Assembly: GCA_017506865.1 (NCBI GenBank)
Contig: JAFCMP010000542.1
Coordinates: forward strand, 124,001-188,000
From: Tribonema minus
Taxonomy: Eukaryota > Sar > Xanthophyceae > Tribonematales > Tribonemataceae
Direction: 5' to 3'
Length of the DNA: 64,000 bases
Shown here: piece after piece, positions 57,672-64,000 of the stretch
Layout: the number at the start of each line of letters is the position of its first letter
Position numbering within the stretch: position 1 is the first letter of the stretch
Made by a program: the position numbers and the translations under genes
The notes under the pieces: generated by a model
Seen by the model: the letters and a program-made list of their open reading frames with translations, nothing else
The model's database searches: none
What the model was told of the DNA's origin: nothing

Positions 57672-58148
57672 GTGAGGTAGCACGTCAGTACAGACTCTGG
57701 TGTTTGATCTCAGTGAGCGCTCCTGTGGCTGATAGACAAGTCTTTCGCTCCACAGTGCCGACGTGCATGCTCTGAATGATGCCCCACTTCTCTTTGTGCG
57801 TGCAGCATATGAGTGCTCTGTAGCGGTGACCAGTCTCTTGCTGGGACCAATGTGCAAGCACGTGAGCAGTATATGCTTCTACATTAAAGTACGTAGTTTG
57901 AAGGAGTATATGTGCTAATTTGAAGTAGTCAATGTGCTGCACCTGCAGTGCTCTCGCTCGTTCCCAGATCGTAAGCCACACCTGTGCTGGTTTGTCACAT
58001 CTCTGCTGAGCTTCGCTGTTCGTGTGAGTTCTGCAAAATTGTCTTGCGTATATGCATGCCCATCATGCCAATTGTTGAACCTGGAAGTGCACGACAACTG
58101 ATGCGGTTTACGCGCCATTGCAAGTAGAGTGTCATGTGCACCTTTCCA

Positions 58149-58368
58149 GGCGGATTTGCATGTGGGGACTGCCAAAGAGCGCCGCTGTCACTGCCTGTGC
58201 TACAACACCACCTTTACCTTTGGGGTGCTCTTGCTAAACGTGACGCTCAAGCTTCAGCTGCATTGGCAAATCACACCTCGCGCCGCTGCCCACTGGCAGG
58301 CCGCCGCAGGAAGAAATGGCGCGCTACCTACCTGCGTTCAGCTCTGGGATGTGCGCTGTGCGTGCTGA
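58149..58368 (+). CDS. Weak coding candidate downstream of the 57.6-kb exon
   Basis: After TTTCCAG at 58143-58149 a frame reads ADLHVGTAKERRCHCLCYNT, then TFTFGVLLLNVTLKLQLHWQ, ending at a stop near 58368. It slightly recalls a C2-type beta-sandwich. The phase does not match the 57599-57671 exon directly, so an intermediate exon or a chance frame must be assumed. Confidence 0.2.
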
Positions 58369-59159
58369 GCGATGGAGCCAGGCGCGTGCAGGCGCGCTGT
58401 AAGCGCTTGCGCTTCCGTGGCGAGGCAACTGGCCGCAGTGGCAATCGCAGCGTCTTGGGCACGCCTTGGCCAAATTACAGCTGCGTCAGGTCGGCGGCAT
58501 ATTGGTGCATTCCGGCGTGACATTGGTCATAGAGCATCGCCATTGCCATGCCTGGATGATAATGGGTAACTATGCACCGCGTCATGCGGCAGTAAGCTCA
58601 GCGCTGCGTTTTACTGCGCACCCACACATGTGCAGCAATGCCGGACTGCTGTAACGACCGTGTGTCACTCCACTGGGGACCCTGGCGCACGAGAGCACGT
58701 GTGCACCGTGTACACAACGCCGTGCTCGCCAAGTTCAACATCATGCATACCAGGAAGTGTGCCGCTGGTGCATGTGAACGGTCAGTTGATATTCGACCAT
58801 GGCAATTTGGTATCAGAAACCGAGCTGGGATAGCGGCGATGCCGTCGTTGGATGTTTATCGACGGCACTGGTGCTGGAGCGCTGCTGCTGCTACACGTCA
58901 GATGTGCAACACTAGATGCAGTTGCGTACCGCCGCCTCTTGGCCCTCTTGCCGCACGTGGACACAGCAGCTGCAGCAGTGCTCAATACTAGATTAGTCAG
59001 CCCTGAGAGCGCCGAACACGCGCCTGCATCCTAGCCCCACGGCCTGCCCCCCGCCCCCTCTCGCAAGCATGTGCGCCTTGTCCACCTCTTAGATGCTCTG
59101 ACTTGGCTCACCACGGGGGTCGCCGCAGAAACCGCCTCTTTGGAGCGCCGCCGCACCTG

Positions 59160-59345
59160 CAGATTACGGCAGCGCTCACCACTGCAGCAGCACTAAAGCA
59201 GCGCGCAACGCTACAGCTGCAGCAGTGCCCAACGCTGCAGCTGCAGCAGCGCTCACCACTGCAGCAGCGTTGAGCGTGCAGCAGCGCTCGCTCTAGATGA
59301 AGAAGCGCTGAGCACTGCAGGCGCAGCAGCGCTCAATGCACGCCT
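59160..59345. repeat. Imperfect tandem repeat of CTGCAGCAGCGCTCA units
   Basis: Units of roughly 17-24 bp based on CTGCAGCAGCGCTCAMCRCTG recur about eight times. The unit contains the dispersed CAGCGCTCA/AGCACTGC-type motif. The repeat could be read in frame as Ala/Gln-rich peptide, but no gene context supports that. Confidence 0.7.
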
Positions 59346-59594
59346 GCGTCAGCCGCACGGCCTGCACAGTTCACGGTAAATTTGCAGGTGACCTGTTGTT
59401 GACAATCTCACCCTCACCATTGCCGTCCCCCTACTTGCATACGCACTATCGGGCTGACATTTTGGCCACGACGCATTCGGCGCCACTTCAAGCAGGAAGC
59501 ATTACGGGTAATGCGCGCTCAATTCCGGCACTGCCATTGCCCGCGTCTCGTCGACGCCCCACTTGATGAAAATGAGGCAAGCAATTGCGATGAG

Positions 59595-60475
59595 TAGGGT
59601 TGTTGGAATCGAAATTTTTTGGAAATTTAAGTCGTGTATCGTAATCGTAACGTAACGTACCGCAATCGTAAGCCGTAAAATTGCTACTAATCGTAAACCG
59701 TAATCGTAACATAAGTATGCCGTAATCGTTCACAAATAGTAAAAGCCGTAAATGTCCTAAATGAGCTCAAATATGAGGACTTTTGTAAATTATGCACAAC
59801 CCAACCCCAAACCAGATATGCTACACACATCAGGATCAATGCAACATGGTGGAGGACAATTATCTTGTGTGTTGCTTCAGAGCAGCGCAGAGAGACCACC
59901 GTGAGGCACGTGCTGGCGAAGCCCTGAGCTCAATCATGGCCTTTCAGATGCTGCGGTCGTTTGGGGGACCCCAGCATCGTTCTTGCCGCAGTGACAGTGA
60001 AAAAGTGTTTGCCGTAATGGTTGCAGCTGCGGTAGCAGCCGCCTTCCCTTTTGCAAGCTCCCCGCCACCCAAGGGTCGCTCTGCTTTTGCGGATTGAGCT
60101 TTGTGCGCTTACATGCATATCAGCAAGTACTTGTTCCGCCACGCAAAGAAGCTCGTGGGCGCAGGCTGTCCAACAGCGCTGCACCTTCATTGCATTGTTG
60201 CCACAACCAGAACTCTATCTCTTGCAACTTCACTTCAACCTGCTTTCGAGGGTGTGGGCGGCCGTACCACGAGTAGGTAGCTACTAGAAACGAGATAGCC
60301 TACTAGCAGGCTACCACGTACTACCTCTATACAGTATATGCCGTAAATTACGGCATCGGCACCGTAACTTACGGCACCGTAACTTACGGTCTTACGATAT
60401 GCGTCCTGATTTACGGCATAAGTTGCGGCGTAAAAAGTTACGCGTAACTTTACGATTTAAGATTGCAACAATCCA
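59595..60475. mobile_element. hAT-like non-autonomous element (881 bp) with 8-bp target duplication
   Basis: The left end TAGGGTTGTTGGAATC and right end (reverse complement) TGGATTGTTGCAATC are inverted copies. GCGATGAG flanks both sides (59587-59594 and 60476-60483), a perfect 8-bp duplication. Both ends hold dense subterminal arrays of CCGTAA, CGTAACG and TTACGGC variants in both orientations. The centre has no transposase motif. Confidence 0.85.
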
Positions 60476-60483
60476 GCGATGAG

Positions 60484-63400
60484 TTTATGCCAACATTTTC
60501 TCAATGCGCTGTTCAGCATGCACATCGATGTGCATAACGCGCATCAACATTGGCAGCAACCATGTGTGAAGCACTTGCAATAGAGATCCGACCTTGACCT
60601 CTGAGTATGCTCCTTGTCAATGCGTAATGCGCACTCCAGGCTGGCAGTTTGGCACTGCCTGTGGTGGCGAGCGGTGGGCAATGGCAGGTCGTGGAGTAAG
60701 CAATCCTAATGTAGCAACCTTTATTGCTTGGATGTGATTTGAGTCGTTGCACACACTGTATTGTGGTCTGCTCTGATGCTTCACCATACACAATTAAATG
60801 TATGTATGCACACGAGTGCTTCGAAGTCTGACTTTGCTGAAAACTGAACGTCCTTTTGAACACAAGGCTCATGGAGTACGTCCCTGCTGCAGTCGCTGGG
60901 GCAATGTCATGTGTTGTGCGCAGAAACCTCACTGAGCCTGCTTGCTGTGTGCTTGCGACAGGGGGCGGTGTTCATAATAATGGCGTCTGCTGCGGCGCGG
61001 CTGGGGCAACATCAATGTAATGCTGATGACAGCAGCAGTGACAGCAGCGCGTGCAGCGTCGGGGCTGCCGCCACCATGCAGCGCACGTGGCGGCAGTTGC
61101 ACAGGCATGGACACCGAATGCAGCTGCTGCAGCTTTGGGACCTAGTGGGCAACAGCTGCGGTGGAGCCGGCAACAAGGACGGACAGTATTTAAGGCAACC
61201 TGGTGACCACAGCGGCCATTGCTCAGACAATGCCGCAGTTTGCAAGTGTGACTCCGCCCCTCTCGTGCGGTGGCAGTAGCCTGCATCACCCATGTTGCAG
61301 GTAGATGAGGGTTGACATGGTGCTTTGAGCACTGACATAGCGCAGCAGCCAGAAACATCCAGTTGTGGGACTTGCAAACAAGTCGTCGCCACCTCGACAA
61401 TTGATGCAGTGCTTTGACCAATGAGGTTGTGGCCTCGGCCAAAGCATGTGACCTACAGTAGCAGGCTATGTCCTTGGCCCACTCATCGGACATCAGGGGA
61501 CACGGAGAACACTATGTAGAGAAGAGGTACGCGGCAGCACAATGGGCAGAAACCCGCAGCCTGAGCGCCTTGTACGTAAAATACATTTCTCGCATCGACG
61601 TTCCAACTCTGTTGTGTGCTGCAGGTTTCCTCTGTGGCACTGCGCCATTATGTCATGTATGCATGTCATGCATTTTGAAATACTTTGCTTTGTGTTCCGA
61701 CTGCTGCACATGTGATGAGCCAGATGCATGGGTTTTGATAGCAATTGTGAGCTCACTTCATTCTCTGAGGTCCGTTGTGCAAACTCGTTGGTTCAGGAGT
61801 GACTGTGTACCACGACAATTTCCAGGGCATTTGCACCCGAGCGCTTCGCCGCGCCGCTGGTGATTTTTGTGTGTTTATGGTGCATTGGATTCCTGCTTAC
61901 GCTATGTATGTACTTCGAAGTATTCATTTTTTGTTTTGCGATATGCATTTATTTACATGCCTCGGCCATCAATGCATTAACGTCAAGCAAGCCGCACTGC
62001 GCCCACTTTTTGAGAATGCTAAATACTTCATTTGATGTCTTGGTCATCAATGCATCAATGTCAAGCAGGCGGCACTGCGCCCACTATGAAAAAAAATGAA
62101 TACTTCAAGTAGTGCGTTTGCAGACACCACGTAGCACACACACATTCCAGCAGCCGTATTTCAGCTCTCATCTACTTTGCTTTGAAGCCAGCAGTCACTA
62201 CGGTACAGGCAAGTGAGATGCATGCATCAGATAATTGCCAACCTCTTACTGCCCAAGACACCTATCATGAGCAGTTGGCACCACCAGTAAAGCACATAAA
62301 GCATAAATGGGGTGTGACAAACGTGTAGGAGAAGAACATTGAAGTGTCGTGTTGCAAAATGGAGAGTTGAGTATTTGTTGATTCAGTCAAGTTGTCACCA
62401 CGACCAGTGCCACGCGCTGCCATATGCAACTGACAAAGCTGCAGGCGCGCTGCATGAGCTAAGGTGCTCGGGCTGCACTGATTGCACACATAGCGGTCAT
62501 ATGAGCAGCTGCAGTATGCCGCGTGCGTCTCACATTTCTCAAAATCCTCAGCGTTATATGCGCTCGCTCATTACAGCCAGATGGCAGTCCCGGCACACCT
62601 GCGCTGCCTGTCAGCCGCGCGCCCTCGCCAAGGTCCTTTGCGCTTGTGCACCGACTGAGCAGCACCTTGCGCCACACCTGCCACTGCGAAGGCGCTGCTG
62701 CTGATCAGGCCACCTTGCTTGCTCTCCCCAAGAGAGCGGTCCCCCTAAGCCGCCTCCGGTGGCCGGCATGCTTTGGCGCGCAGTGCGCTGGTGCGCCAGT
62801 ACGGCCACCGGCGCCAAACTTGCTTGCAGCACGCGCCATTGCTGCCGCCGCAGGCAGATACGCGCTTCTTGCCTTCCTTGCCAATCACACGCGCTGCTGG
62901 TATATGCGTAGTGTGCCGCGTGTATACCGCCGTCAAAACAGGTGCCGTCCTTGCCGCCGTACGTGAGGGGCTGCCGTCCGCACTGAGCATGCAGCACACG
63001 TGTCGCGCGATGCTCGCTGCCCACACAGCTGTGAGCGTTGTTCTCGATGCTGGACTGTGGCTGCACTGCCGCTGCTTTTGTGCACGCCCCCATCATATAT
63101 TGCGCTACTCCAGCTGTTGAAAACGCAAGACGAAGAGCAACAAGCGTAACGAGCAATGTCAATGGGTACCCGTGTATTGAGTGACATGTACGCCACATCA
63201 CATACATTGCCGAGCTCACAAGTCGGCTTAATGGTGTGATCACAGTGGACTGAATGCAGGTGCACAATATAGCGCCTTGATGACCGTCATAGGTTAACAT
63301 TGGCACACACCAAAGACGAGAAACTGGTACGGCCACAAGCTGAGGACACCACATGCACATGAGCGTGCTAAGGAAGAAACTGGTTCCTGGCAGAACTTCC

Positions 63401-64000
63401 TGCCTAGGCATTAGCATCTTCTCTGATGGCATCAGGCAAAAGTGCCAGATGTTCAAGTGGCCGTGAAAAAAGTAAACCAGTGCACTGCATCATGATTTGT
63501 GGAGTCATTCATAATCAATATGCTGCGCGGCACAAGCAACATATGCAATGTCTAGGTGCTTTCATGATCATTTCATCAGCAGTCGAGCTGGTGCCCTGCT
63601 CTTTTCTATCATGATGCACCAGCTTATTAGTTGCGAGCAAATCAGCATCGCGCACTCACCTTTTATTGCCAATAAAACGGGGAGCCACATCATGTCCGCC
63701 ATCATGCTGCCTTTGCAAGGTTCTGCCTCATATTTTTCATGCATCATCATGGTCGAAACCTTCCCATTTGGAACCTACGTCCAATATCAGCTCCACCGAC
63801 CTGCAAGCAGCAGAAAGGCAGCATGCACATTAGAGAGCGGCTGTTGGTATCGAAGCAGACAGACAGAGTGTCCAGAGGGTACAAGCATCAGCAATACAAA
63901 ATACACGCATTTACACGAGGCCAGGATCCTGTAGCTAATTGCAATGTGTCGAGGCAAGCTGGCAAGCACTTGCGGCGCTCTTCACAAGGCAGGAGGTGTA
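60484..64000. other. Region with coding-like texture but no supportable gene model
   Basis: A GC-rich stretch at 62570-63120 has plus-strand frames with even codon texture. After CATTACAG at 62577 one reads PDGSPGTPALPVSRAPS, then a different frame from about 62770 reads ARSALVRQYGHRR and AVSVVLDAGLW up to a stop at 63118-63120. The change of frame means either an unseen intron or decay. A possible short exon lies at 61797-61859 (TTCAG|GAGTG to CGCTG|GTGATT). I recognise no family. Confidence 0.3.

Noticed and set aside
62611-63456. 281-codon minus-strand frame near the right edge
   Set aside because: It has low-complexity Arg/Ala/Gln composition, no motif, and lies opposite plus-strand frames with better codon texture.

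Overview
This window is nuclear DNA of a eukaryote, most likely a unicellular alga or a related protist. The evidence is spliceosomal introns with GT-AG and some GC-AG boundaries, interstitial TTAGGG/CCCTAA repeats, a mitochondrial-type citrate synthase, a non-LTR retrotransposon, hAT-like DNA elements with 8-bp target duplications, and large gene-poor stretches. I cannot fix the lineage. A haptophyte, a dinoflagellate or a pyramimonad-like green alga would all fit, and the strong AG|G acceptor bias is compatible with several of these.

Left part (1-16.5 kb). On the minus strand lies a six-exon gene that runs off the left edge. It encodes a protein with a LOTUS-like N-terminus and a P-loop-ATPase-like body whose Walker motifs look degenerate. 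Upstream of it, also on the minus strand, a nine-exon citrate synthase gene (6897-15821) reconstructs exactly in frame to 459 codons. A short plus-strand ORF (16135-16509) lies divergently next to it. The interval 16.5-20.9 kb holds nothing I can identify.

Middle part (20.9-42.8 kb). A three-exon plus-strand gene encodes an IQ-motif/leucine-rich-repeat protein of LRGUK/LRRIQ type (20948-25029). It is followed by a 740-bp retrotransposon fragment and a long R2/NeSL-type non-LTR element (27.3-32.8 kb). A five-exon minus-strand gene (33485-36948, 444 codons) for a DUF707-like type II membrane protein and a six-exon plus-strand gene (37274-42749, 691 codons) for a SPRY-ankyrin protein are divergent and share a 325-bp intergenic region.

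Right part (42.8-64 kb). This part is repeat-rich. It has two inverted-repeat structures, a 1.5-kb-arm inverted repeat carrying a damaged and a better-preserved copy of one unknown gene, three hAT-like non-autonomous elements with perfect 8-bp target duplications, and only a few orphan exon candidates.

The most striking feature is one pattern repeated in all five multi-exon genes. Exon edges, together with the adjacent splice site, have been tandemly duplicated into the neighbouring intron or flank, giving arrays of degenerating partial exons with decoy donors or acceptors. Several of these arrays have telomere-like CCCTAA pieces between copies. Three introns are supported by reading-frame arithmetic as GC-AG, all with an AG|GCAAG donor.
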